A stretch of 64,000 nucleotides of DNA from Ciona savignyi. Lineage: Eukaryota; Chordata; Ascidiacea; Phlebobranchia; Cionidae. The translations under genes were made by a program, and so were the position numbers. The stretch lies in contig CH003364.1 of NCBI GenBank assembly GCA_000149265.1, forward strand, positions 2,578,359-2,642,358. Direction: 5' to 3'. The notes under the pieces are model-generated. The model did no database searches and was not told the origin of the DNA. It worked only from the letters and a program-made list of their open reading frames with translations. Of this stretch, positions 25,482 to 36,494 are shown piece by piece. Position 1 is the first letter of the stretch. Each line of letters begins with the position of its first letter.

Positions 25482-27417
25482 TTAGTTGTTTGAATAACTT
25501 TGAGCTCTTTTCCACGCCTGGAATTGCCGTGTCCATTTTGTAATCTCGGTTCTATAGGCACTGTAAAAATAACCAAAAAATCTTAGTTTATATGCTGTAT
25601 GGGCTCAAATGGCATCGTATTTAAGCACTTACACAAGTGCCTGGGTGTACTCTCTGTAGATATTGCACCTTCCCGCATTAGGGTTGGCCGTCGTTGTTCC
25701 TGGATTTAAATAAGCACGTTATAAAAATTATGAGAAATTTGTCATCTACTTTTTACCCATTGTGGATGTTGCGGAACTTGTGGTATATGGTGTGTCTGTT
25801 ACTGGAGGCGGGTATGTGCTTGTTGGTGGGCTGCTGGTCGGTGATGTTGGTCTGGTAGTACTGCTGCTGGGTGGTTGCGTGGTGCTCCTTGGTGGTTGCG
25901 TGGTGCTCCTTGGTGGTTGGGTGGTACTTCTAGGTGGTTGGGTGGTACTTCTAGGTGGTTGCGTGCTGGTTGCTGGAACGACGTCACCTCTTGCAGCGTT
26001 CATGCACAAATTGTTGACGCATGTGTCTCCTTGTGGACACTCTGCACACGGAGGTCCGTTTCTTTCAAATGGTCTTCCAGTTCGGGACGGTCGCGCAGTC
26101 GAGTTTCGAAAGCTGTGTGTTTTTTGCAGTAGGTTAATGGAATACCAATTCGCTTTCTATGCTACAACTTACTTTCCAGCAGGGCCGTAATTGCACGAGA
26201 CCAGTAGCCTATATCCCCGCGAACTGGAGCTAAAAAAGAACGCGTGATGAACAATTTCCTTAGCATGTATTGCAGATATCTTACTCCCTGTCGCAAAAGG
26301 CTGCCCCGCAACCAATTTTGTATGTGTTCGCCCATACAATTTGTGTGTAATGTCCACAAGCTTTTCCAGATCTACAAGTGAACTGCTCGTAGCGATAATC
26401 ACTAATCTGTATAAATAAAAATTTCAATTATCAAGTAAAGTCAGTTAAAAACCAACGCCAGAAAATACTAGCTTTCTCACTTCATTATGCCAGGACTGCG
26501 AAACGCTGAGAATGAAACTTCTAGATTTAGTGCTCGAAGATGAGATTCGAGCCCCAAGATTTTCCCCAATAACTCGAAACCCCGCTATAGAAGATCGATC
26601 CGAGCTTGAACTGTGCTCAAATTCACAATTCCTGTATAAAGTTGTAGTGCTATAACGGTTTACTCAGGAATTCTTAAATAAAAACGAATGACTATATGCA
26701 CCTGTACGCTTAACCCCCTAGTTGTTAGGAAGGGTTTTAGTTTCTATTAAAAATTACTTACGAAATGTAACTCGAAGCAAATCGAGCTATATCGTCGTCC
26801 CAGGACATCGCCAGCATGTTGGAAGAAGCAGCTTGCGATCGAAACTGGTTGTGTAGCGATAAGATGCCGTCCTTTTCATCTTGGGTCAGCACGACAGTTT
26901 CCTGAAGTTGTCTGGGCGATCGCTTTTCCCGATAACTCGCTTCTGAAATGCACAAAATCAATATTAAAATCGACCGCAAATACAAGAAATCTGCAAGTAT
27001 TTTTTTTAGGTTAAATTTGAAATTTTAGAATATGTATTATAGTTAAACACCGCACATTACATGAACAAAATTTTTTACACATCTTCGGCCGGTTTTTGCA
27101 ACAAAAATTTATATCGAAATATCATCCTCGGTGGTTAAAAGTATCGGTAAAGACACAATAAACTGATATGCCTGGTCGGTACAATGAAATAAATTAGCCT
27201 AGAATGTACATGGTGAATCCTAGAATCATCTATATTAATACTGATATTGCGAGGACATGGTTTAGCTTTGTAAGAACAGTTCACAATAACAAGCAATTTG
27301 CAACATTGGAGTTACATTTAAGCACAAACCTTCGGCATCGATGATATCAAACTCTTCTTGCGCATGCGCAATCGATACCGACAGTAAAAGTACTGGAAAA
27401 GCAAATTTAAACAGCAT
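25482..27417 (-). CDS. Secreted CAP/CRISP-like protein with mucin-like tail (copy A)
   Basis: Eight minus-strand exons: 27417-27330, 26942-26762, 26631-26481, 26406-26285, 26229-26173, 26112-25757, 25699-25633, 25560-25482. All have GT/AG borders and join in frame to 366 residues. A signal peptide covers about residues 1-19 (FPVLLLSVSIAHA). A furin-type REKR site (35-38) precedes the CAP domain (about 45-190), which has HNQFRS, GENLG, CGHYTQIVWANT and CNYGPAGN. A four-cysteine hinge-like segment (GRPFERNG..C..C) follows, then a Pro/Thr/Ser-rich stretch with four copies of STTQPPR, and a short basic C-terminus. There is no full CRISP ion-channel regulatory domain. Extracellular role; the substrate or ligand cannot be told. 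Copy B lies 1.3 kb upstream on the same strand. Confidence 0.9.
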
Positions 27418-27463
27418 AGTTTTCCTTTTGCCCTTTTTTCGCTTAGAAAGTTGTCCAAGATAG

Positions 27464-27500
27464 TACTTTCTATTTTACATCGGAACATGGTTGGATCGTC
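27464..27500 (-). promoter_or_regulatory. Predicted core promoter of CAP copy A
   Basis: Read on the minus strand, GACGATCCAACCA is followed by TGTAAAATAGAAAG, a weak TATA-like box about 50 bases before the start codon. The same arrangement, GTCGATCCACCACAA then TTTATAAAAGAGAAA, lies before copy B. The conservation between paralogs supports a shared promoter block. Confidence 0.5.
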
Positions 27501-28745
27501 CGCTTTTAAAGTAGATCGAGATCATTTTGAACTATTTAAAATCGTTGTCCGGTCACCTACAATCATGGGACAATAACTCAATAACTGGCCATGTGGAACT
27601 TAACCATATTCCCACGATAAAATGTTATTACTCTTGGCGTCTTTAACTTCCAGAGTACCATTATTCGTTTCTTTTGCATTGTACTCTGCGGGTGCCATAA
27701 TTTGGCATGCCGGCGTGCCGAATTCTCTGCCCTCCTAAATAGGGACCTTTTACCTGTTCCCCGGCATATGCTGCCGTGTGCAAACTTTTTACGTTGCAAC
27801 AATAAATCATATAAAGTGTGCAAGATTATTAGCACATTTAATTAAAGATCGGATCTGTGTTTTTAATTTTTTCCCGGTAATATTCTAATAACCATTTTGG
27901 AGCACACCTTGGTAAACGGGCTACTTTTTACCTTCCAAAATACCACTTTATATTAAAAAAGAAAGCAATAAGTGAACAGATAGATTTTTCGAACTGAACA
28001 ACTCTCAATTAAAATCTAAAACACTTTGCTACTAAATATAGACAAATATACAGGAATACCCAATTATAACTCAACTTGCTCATTTAAACTGATTGACAGA
28101 TGTCTGCTATACATCCGGTAGATATAGAGGTTTAGTCTACACCTCAACGGTTTCTATAATGTTGGTGGAATTATGAAAATGCTATCTTATATTTTTGGGT
28201 TTATATTAAATATAATTACCAAGCTGCTGCATTGTCCTTCGTCATATAACAAATCGGCAGGTGAAAGTACTTCGCTACCCTAAATCACCACGACTACGAT
28301 TTTACTTTAGATGTAGGTTACGTAATATGCTATTGGAGATTAAATTAAATTTTATCAATATATATACATTCTTGCTCGAGAGAAGTTGCTACTAATGGTC
28401 TCCACTTAATCCAGATGGGTTAAAATTGGTCTCGTAATTTTTTTATCGGCCAAGGACTTTTTTAATAGTGAAATCGGTAGGCGGTGTTGACCATTCTGAC
28501 ATACGACCGTGTCCGTCACTTTTAACTGACAGTCCACAAGTACATTTTAATCTTTCTGAATCTTTAAATCTTTCCGGTTTAAAACCTCTAATTAAAGAAA
28601 TGGTTTGACAGGAGAAAATATATTAAAAAGTATATTGGCACGGTTCGTGTGTCAGGCTGTATTTGCAGCACAATGATAATATGATTAAGCGATATAAGTG
28701 CAACGAGCAGCTATATAGGTTTGAACATTTCGGTCGGTTGTACAG
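27501..28745. other. Intergenic DNA between the CAP genes
   Basis: AT-rich DNA between the two CAP paralogs, including the 3' flank of copy B. An 85-codon minus-strand open frame (27578-27835) has no recognisable features. No gene is supported. Confidence 0.45.
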
Positions 28746-31693
28746 TTAAGTTCGAACAGACTGTTGCCACTCCCGAAATCGAATATCCCATTTGTTCATC
28801 TCCACCCTGAAGGCACTGTAAAAAAGGCGATTTATATTTTCTACACCCAAAGACTGCACTGGCATCGTCACTTGATACTTACTTAATTGTCTGTGTGTAT
28901 TCTCTGTAGGCCTGACAGCTACCAGTGTTGGGGTCGGTCGTCGGTGCTGAGTTTAAAGAAAAATAGTTAAGAACGCTAGGTACAATACACATTTTGTGTT
29001 TTTACCGATTGTCGATGTTGGTGGAGCTGTAGTTGAAGTTGGTCTGGTCGTTGTTGAAGGAGGGGAAGCAGTATTTGGTGGAGTCGTACTGGGTGGTGTT
29101 GTACTAGGTGGGGTTGTACTGGGTGGTATTGTACTGGGTGGGGTTGTACTGGGTGGGGTTGTACTGGGTGGGGTTGTACTGGGTGGGGTTGTACTGGGTG
29201 GGGTTGTACTGGGTGGTGTTGTACTGGGTGGGGTTGTACTGGGTGGGGTTGTACTGGGTGGGGTTGTACTGGGTGGGGTTGTACTGGGTGGTGTTGTACT
29301 GGGTGGGGTTGTACTGGGTGGGGTTGTACTGGGTGGGGTTGTACTGGGTGGGGTTGTACTGGGTGGGGTTGTACTGGGCGGTGTTGTACTGGGTGGGGTT
29401 GTACTGGGTGGTGTTGTACTGGGTGGTGTTGTACTGGGTGGTGTTGTACTGGGTGGGGTTGTACTGGGTGGTGCTGCTGTTGGTATAATGTCTCCCCTTC
29501 CAAGGTTCGAGCACAGATTGTCGACACATGTGTCTTGTTGCGCGCACTGTGAACATGGAGCTCCATTTCTTTCGAATGGCCTTCCAACGCGGCTGGGTTG
29601 CGCGGTATTGTTTAAAAAGCTGTGTAGTAACACGGACCAATTTAGCACAATGTTTTTATAACTATTGTTAGGCATAGTATAAAACTTACTTTCCAGCTGG
29701 ACCGTAGTTGCATGAGACTAGTAACCTGTATCCCACAGTACTCGTTCTAAGAAAAAGGAAATTGTATTACACATTGATTTCATATAGTTACACTGCGGCA
29801 ACTCACGCTCTTCTACAGAAGGCTGCACCACAACCAATCTTGTATGTTTTTGCCCATACAACTTGCGTGTAATGGCCACATGCTTTATTAGCAATACAGG
29901 AGAATGTGTCGTAAAAATAATCATTGATCTGTAAGAATAAGACAAGATGGTCAACACATATATATTTTGTTAGCCGAGTTAAATTAAGCCCTTTTTACAT
30001 ATCAATAGACTTTGTATAATGTTGCCGAAAGACCCTAAAAAGCAGTTATACTTTGTGCTGCGAGAAACCCACGTTGGTAACTACTCTGCGACCTCCCAAA
30101 TAATCGCCGTTATGGTTAGATCCATCCGTATGGATACACTAGCCACCATGGCCTCAAATAGTTAACGGCAAGTGTTTTGCCATCCTAAATTATAAACCCA
30201 AGAGCTGTATATAAAACTAACAGTCGAGGTAGCCATTCGGCCGAAGAGTGTTGTATTTCAGCAATTGTAATGATGTCTCAACTGCTCTAACTTGGCTTTA
30301 TTAACCTCTGACCACTTTTTTCATTCGCGCTTTTCATATTTTAAAATTAAAATTCGTCGTGGTATTTTAAGTCTTACCTCGTTGTGCCAAGCTTGTGTCA
30401 CACTTAAAATGTAATCTCTTGATCTGATATTAGAACTTGTTATTTGAGTCCCAAGATTTTCCCCAATAATACTAAAACCAGAAATTGAAGATCGCTGAGC
30501 ATTTGTACTGTGCGCAAAGTCACAGTTTCTGTGGAAAAAAATAACAGAAAGAGTTCATTTTTGGTGTAAATAAAATGTTGAGTTACAAACCTAAATGTAA
30601 ACGCTGCCAGATTGTCCTCTTAGTAAGGCTATATATCATGTGTATGGGGTCTTAACAGTACTACGCCAGCTGTCAGCCGACGCTTAAGAATTACCGGATA
30701 CGTTTTGGTCACGGCTACTCTACGAACACTTACGAGATGTAATTTGAAGCGAACTGTGCAATAGTGTTGTCCCAGGACATTGCCAACATGTCGGATGCAT
30801 TAGCTCGGGATCGGTATTGGTTGTGCAATCTAACTATTTCAATCTTTTCAGCTTCGGTTAAAACAACGGTCTCCAGAAGGTCCCCTGGCGCTCGCTTAGC
30901 ACGGTGGCGTGCTTCTGAAGAAGTAAAATTGTTGGTTTTAGGTTAAAGATTAAATTGCTGGTTTCAGGTTGTAGCACAAGGTGTTGACTTTAGTTGGCAT
31001 ATAATTTGTGAATCGGATCCCAAACTTAGTGGATTTTAGTCGGGTACTTTCAAAGGTAAAATAGTTAGATTGCACCAATAGTTCTGTTTAATTAATTAGC
31101 GGCAGTGGGAATGCTTTATTGGTAAATGATAATATAATATAATCATCATCGAGGACAAGTATAGATGTTGGTATCAATAAAAAAACATATATCCATTATT
31201 TCGGGCGTTAAATTGTAGGACGTAACATCAAATTTAAATAAAATTATGGTAAATGTCATTTCTAAACATGTATTTATTGCAAACATATAAACTAACTTAC
31301 TTGTTAAATATAATTTATACTTTTCTTACACATATGCTTATTTTCGTACTCTATACCAACCCCAAACAGTTTACGCTTCGCTGTATTGGGTTGAAAATAC
31401 CTGTTTAGAATTATCGTTGTCGAAACCACAAACCTACATTTCTGATCAGTTAATTAATATAAATTAGTCTATGGGTGTAACCCATCTTCGGAATGACGTA
31501 CATATTGTTTACACTTTCCGAAAGAATGGTTGGTTCAATACAAATCTGCCTGAAGGCCAATAGTAGCCTAGTATTCAATTTACTGTATAGATATGTACCA
31601 ACCTTCAGCATTGATAGAAGTGTAGTCATTTCCAAACGCTTGTGCTATCGATACTGACAGTAAAAGAATGGTGAAATAAAAATTAAAAGCCAT
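28746..31693 (-). CDS. Secreted CAP/CRISP-like protein with long PSTTP repeat (copy B)
   Basis: Eight minus-strand exons: 31693-31603, 30914-30734, 30528-30378, 29928-29807, 29746-29690, 29619-29006, 28946-28883, 28815-28746. They join in frame to 449 residues. Exons 2-5 have exactly the lengths of copy A (181, 151, 122, 57), showing tandem duplication. Signal peptide at about 1-20; furin-type RAKR at 35-38; CAP domain with LHNQYRS, GENLG, CGHYTQVVWAKT and CNYGPAGN; four-cysteine hinge segment; then about 26 copies of PSTTP (exon 6), a probable O-glycosylated mucin-like rod; then a short C-terminal segment (NKWDIRFREWQQ) alike in both copies. Secreted; the partner is unknown. Copy B differs from copy A mainly in the repeat. 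Confidence 0.9.
29086..29475 (-). repeat. 15-bp coding minisatellite (PSTTP repeat)
   Basis: About 26 nearly identical 15-bp units (plus-strand GGTGGGGTTGTACTG) inside exon 6 of CAP copy B. Differences are mostly GGGG/GGTG at a third position and are silent; one unit reads PSTIP. Because 15 is a multiple of three, all frames on both strands remain open and produce several spurious reading frames. Confidence 0.97.
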
Positions 31694-31753
31694 TACTTTT
31701 CCGATGGCGTTTTACAGTTTTAACAAGCATAAGAAGCAAACGAATGTCCCAGC

Positions 31754-31795
31754 CAAGATATTTCTCTTTTATAAAGGCGTTGTGGTGGATCGACT
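31754..31795 (-). promoter_or_regulatory. Predicted core promoter of CAP copy B
   Basis: On the minus strand TTTATAAAAG (plus 31766-31775) lies about 75 bases before the start codon, a good TATA box. It is preceded by GTCGATCCACCACAACGCC, which resembles the block before copy A. Confidence 0.6.
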
Positions 31796-34429
31796 GTTTT
31801 AACGACACAGGGTTGGAACTCCCGAACTTCTTCTGCACCGCCCAGCCTTTTTTATTGTCAATGCGGAAATTACGTCACGATCTCCTGATGCTCAACTAAA
31901 GCTGCTGGGCCATTTTTACCGTCGTCGCTATTTTTCTCTGTTTTGTTACGTGGTCCTAGCAACGCCTGTTTACGACTGGAAGCTTGTATAAGACTTAATT
32001 ACTCGTTTTGGTACACCTTTTTATCTTTTTTGATGTTTACCATCCCAATTTAGACAGATACTTATGCGTCAACTCGCTTAGCGTAACTAAAAAAAGCTTT
32101 TCGTCTTCCTTATTTTATAAATTTAATTTTAGATGCTAATTTTATAGATTTAAAAAAGATCGAAATGGCCCATTTATTTACAGGAAAAATGGACATAAGA
32201 ATTTCGAAATTGGACACCGGCAAACAGGTAGCTTGTCCGACAGTTTATATTACTTCCCTCGAAGGAATTTATAAAATGATTACATTTCCTGTTTGGGTTT
32301 TACATTTCTCACGGTTAGAACACCACAAAAAACGTATTTAAATATAACTTTAAATGAAAAACCCGTATGAATTGTTTGATTAAAATTCCTTTTTATAATT
32401 TTTTTTTGCGGTTGAAAAAAGATCGTGTTGTTTTAAATCTGATTTGTTTGTGCTATAAACACCATTACCTTCGTGTCAGTGGAAGCGTGACGCAACAAAA
32501 CCGCTATTTGATGTCACCTGTACCCCGATAAAGCTTGGAAGTTAGAAAAAACAAGCATTGACCTTTTTGTACGAACGTGCATTCCCATTTTCTAACTTTA
32601 GGATGCAACTCATACACAAGCAGGTATAACATTGGGCGCCGTATAATTGGGATATAAACATGCTCGCGTGCGATATTACGAGCTGCGTTAGTTCGTTCAT
32701 GTTGTTTAACGACAAGAGCTGCAAAATGATACCGAAGAGCGATATTGCAATGACGTAAAAATCACGCGATATCTCCAGAAATAGTTTTTATTTACCATGC
32801 TCTGTGTATTCCGCACTCTCTATTAATTTGTCGTGATACTTGATTTTTTGTTTTACTTGCACTGCTGAAAAAAGTGCAGATGTTCACGTGATCTGCTGAA
32901 AAAAGATTTACCCTATATTCAAATTTCCAATATTCTTTTTCGTTTTAAATTGGATTCATTTGAATAAACAATATTATAATACGTTAAGCTAAGCATATAG
33001 ATCGTTCACCGTTTAGCAATCCTTTTTTGGTTTAAGCATAATACTATTTGATTTCTTGAGGATTGTTAAATTAATATTACGCTTCGGAAACCAGTCGGCT
33101 GTTGCTCTATTTTAAGTTTTATTCGAATTTTAGTATAGTTATTTTTTTGGAAAATGACTCACAAATGACGCCGTTATACACCGAGTGCTTATTGTGATTT
33201 ATCTTAAATATTGCATTATACCTTATGTTGCATTATACCTTATCTTCCTTTTAGTATTTAACTTTGTATATTATATCGTTTTAATCAAACATCGTGTTTA
33301 AACGGCTGCAGTTTTTATTTTAATTGCATTACAATTCGGGAAGCGGTAAAAACATAAAGAACAAAAATGGTTCATGTTTACATCATTTTAGTTTTAAGTT
33401 TATTTCGACTTAGCAATTGTTAACAACGTTATCAGTGTAATATATATAGTGTTAAATGATCTTATTATATATTTAACTAAATACCGTATATATTTTATAG
33501 CTTTTCGAAGGGTCAGTTGAAATGTGATAGGATCCGAAGCAGCCAAAAGTAAAAGTTTTTTTGTCCTGTAGTTGAAAACGGTTCTCCGACGTGGCCTGTT
33601 CCAGATAATTTGTTTCAGTGTAAACTGTTGTAATTCCTCTATGAAATTCAATAAACTGCAATAGCTACGGCAACCAGAATATACACAAAAGGTTATCTGA
33701 ACATAGTCAGCTTTATTTCGTTTGCTGCCTTTTCCATAAGTCATATATATAGACTAAACATAAAAAATAAACCTTTATTCATGTCCTAGTTATCAAGGAT
33801 TTTATTTTTCTTTATTACGGCAAGTATTACGGAAAACCCACATCGGACTCGTCAATAAGACCGCTTTTGAATTTTGTATATGAATCGGTACCAAGCATTC
33901 GTCTACACGACCTTTCGTATCAGTGACCTTGTATATTTTTAACCTAGCTAAGTTTCGAATCCCTGGTGGGCTCGTCAATAACGCCGTATTTTTTAATATA
34001 AATATGCATATGTATCAGTTGTTTTAGCTATTCGACCACACGATCGCAATCGATTTTAAAATTAACGTTTTGCTTACTAGCGCTATCGCGTGTTCATGAC
34101 AATATTTCAGAATCGAGGATTTACATGTTTTTCTCCGAAAATGGGAAAATGCAAGGATCCATTTCACACCACCAATCGTCAGATTGCATTAGGTCACCTA
34201 TTTGTTATTGCCTTATTTTAATGTCGAATGGACAGTGATTTGATATTGCCTGATGTGTCTTATAATCACATTTTATGTCAGTCTGTTTTCCTATGTATAT
34301 TAGTCTCGGTAGTTTGATGTTAAGATTTTTTGTTCCAATATTTTAATCTATTAATCACTGTGTTATACAGGCCCAAATTGTCTTGTCCATCGACCCAATC
34401 GGAGCGACTGGCAACTTTCCAGTCCATCT
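31796..34429. other. Gene-poor interval upstream of the CAP pair
   Basis: AT-rich DNA in which I recognise nothing. A 114-codon minus-strand open frame at 33400-33744 starts MTYGKGSKRNK but matches no family that I know and lacks supporting context. Confidence 0.4.
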
Positions 34430-34432
34430 TCG

Positions 34433-34735
34433 TCCGGCCGGTTGGTCTAGCGGTTAAGTGCGTCGCCTTTCAATCAAAAGGTTGCTGGTGCGAAACTGGT
34501 TGCAAGCAAGCCGGTTGTGTCCTTGGACAAGGCACTTTACGGACATTGCCTGAACCAAGCGGATTAATGGGTTCTACCAAATTCAAGAAACGTGTCTATC
34601 ATACACAACACACTGCAATAGCTCCGGTAACCCGACGGTGGGCGCGGGGTGATCTGACGATTGCCCGTCTGTTAACCCCCTTGGTTTTCCCATTCACGGG
34701 GATAAACATGAATATCCTATCCTATCTTACCGTCA
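34433..34735 (+). mobile_element. tRNA-derived SINE, near full length
   Basis: The best copy of the family. The tRNA-like head has an A box (TGGTCTAGCGGTTAAG) and a B box (GGTGCGAAACT). The body has GTTGTGTCCTTGGACAAGG, CGGACATTGCCTGAACC, CATACACAACACACTGCAAT, CGGTAACCCGACGGTGGGCG and GGGGTGATCTGACGATTGCC. The tail is CACGGGGATAAACATGAATA followed by TCCTATCC repeats. Parts of it are open in frame (34330-34779), which is not a gene. Confidence 0.85.
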
Positions 34736-34997
34736 AACAAAAGGTGGTAGGATTCAAACGGGGTGTTTGGACAACGTAACTACCTGTACAAAGTGATTTA
34801 TTGAGTTGAACGAAAAGTGTATAAAATGACTACATTATATTCGACACGCTGCAATAGCTCGGGTAGTCCGATGGCGGACACGACGTAATCTAACAGTTAC
34901 CTGTGGGATAATACCACATCCAGGTTTACTCTCCCCAGGAGGATCTTATTTATTATATAAAAACACTTAACAATACAAAAAACGTGTAGTTCTAGCG

Positions 34998-35268
34998 CAG
35001 GGATGTCCAACCTGCGGCCTGCTAGTCATTTTCACTCCAAGTAGTATTTTGAACTTTGAATCTTAGCCTAATTAAAATGTATCAGTCAACTTTGAGGGGC
35101 GCAGTAATAGTAGGCTATAAAGTATGGGAGCAACAGGAAGATTATATATAGCTATACTGGTTTTTAATTGTTTCTTTATGTACCCATTTTTCTTGAAATG
35201 TTCTGCGGCCCATTGAATTATTTCAAGTGACAATGCGGCCCACTACAATAAAATGTTGGACATCCCTG
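34998..35268. mobile_element. hAT-like MITE with perfect target duplication
   Basis: A 271-bp element from CAGGGATGTCCAACCTGCGG to TGTTGGACATCCCTG, with good inverted termini. Flanks are the identical octamer TTCTAGCG at 34990-34997 and 35269-35276, so the insertion is recent or well preserved. GCGGCC motifs lie near both ends. No transposase. Confidence 0.88.
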
Positions 35269-35329
35269 TTCTAGCGTATTGATAGAAACATTTTTTAATA
35301 TAATATTGTATTGGTGAAAAATTTCGCTT

Positions 35330-35440
35330 GGCCGAATAACTAGGTGGCTTAGCGAGTCGCTTTTCATGCGAAGGTTCGTAGGCTGTTAGGTCGCTAGGCT
35401 GGTCGGTTGTGTCATTGGTCAAGGGATTTAGTTGTGTCCT
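35330..35440 (+). mobile_element. Truncated tRNA-derived SINE
   Basis: Head-end fragment of the SINE family: GGTGGCTTAGCGAGTCGCTT (A-box region), GCGAAGGTTCGTAGGCTG, GGTCGGTTGTGTCATTGGTC. It stops before the body and tail. Confidence 0.6.
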
Positions 35441-36494
35441 TCATTTTTTAAAAAATAAATCAAGATTATCACAATTACAGAACTGATTACTTAAAAAGTC
35501 CGTGACGCTTTCTTTAATCTGAAAATGAAGATGCAAGCTTGAAACAACGAACCAATTTGGGTGACTAGAGAGCCAGTCAATTTATTATTTCTCGCAAACT
35601 ACGATAGCATGTAAAACCGTCGCGACCGTTTTAACACGGAGTTGTCCATCAGTTTCGCCAGACATGCTGGACACTTAACGGTAAAAAAAGTTAATTAGTG
35701 CATACATTAAGAGGACAAAATGGCGACCACGAATGTTTGGCAACACATAATGGAAGTGACTTTCTGTCACTGCCGCAGTGATTGGAGAAAGGGCGAAATG
35801 TCTTGCCAGTCGAAGATAAATTTCATGTTTTGATACTTCGAATACAGTATTTTAGAGTACAAGTCGGAATTGTTGAAAATGCTTGGAATAGAACAAAACT
35901 GGGGAAAACTACCACGCGTTAATAATCTGAAAACTTAAAAGGTGAGAAAAACTTAGGTTTATATAACTTACAAAATCAGAATTTACAACAAGTTTAGCTT
36001 GAATGCGAAAAAAATGAAACACTTTTTGGGTTATCAAAATTAGAGCTTTTGACAAGACACTGTGGGGAAAACAAGTTCCGATCTGTGTCTTATGCGATAA
36101 TGGAAAAGAAAACTAATTCATTAAAATGCAGAAACAAAGATGGAAGAATAAAAGGCCAGGTCTGGGTAAAAATGCCTTGAACAAAAAGCATGATTCAAAT
36201 AGCCGTGCAATAAAAAGAGAGCAATGGAAAAAGATAGAATGTTGAAATGAATGAGAAAGTCAACTGTGGATTCAACTGCTCCTGCGACCTCATATATTTT
36301 TATGTGAATATTATTGGGAGTTATTGGCAAGATGAAATGAAAGGGATTTTGTCAGTGAAGACATAATACTTGTGCCAGGAAGAGAGTGTGTACGGATAAT
36401 GATTTCGTGCAGTTGTGAAAAAAAAATATAGGACGGTGTCGTCTGTAAGCGTCTGCAGTGGTAAATTGATGAATTACTGATGTGTAATGTGTTC
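35441..36494. other. 3' flank of SHOC2
   Basis: Downstream of the SHOC2 stop codon on the minus strand. TTTATT at 35581-35586 would be a minus-strand AATAAA, giving a 3' UTR of about 0.9 kb; this is a guess. No other gene is seen. Confidence 0.35.

Noticed and set aside
28976..29661. Five other long open frames over the PSTTP repeat
   Set aside because: They are shadows of a 15-bp coding repeat. Only the minus-strand frame that joins to the CAP exons with correct splice sites is real.
33400..33744. 114-codon minus-strand open frame
   Set aside because: Composition is ordinary for AT-rich DNA and no family is recognisable; chance is the better explanation.
34433..34510. Functional tRNA gene
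   Set aside because: A- and B-box-like motifs are present, but the cloverleaf is poor and the sequence continues into the SINE body and tail.
34330..34779. 149-codon open frame
   Set aside because: It runs through a tRNA-derived SINE, and its protein matches the SINE consensus translated.
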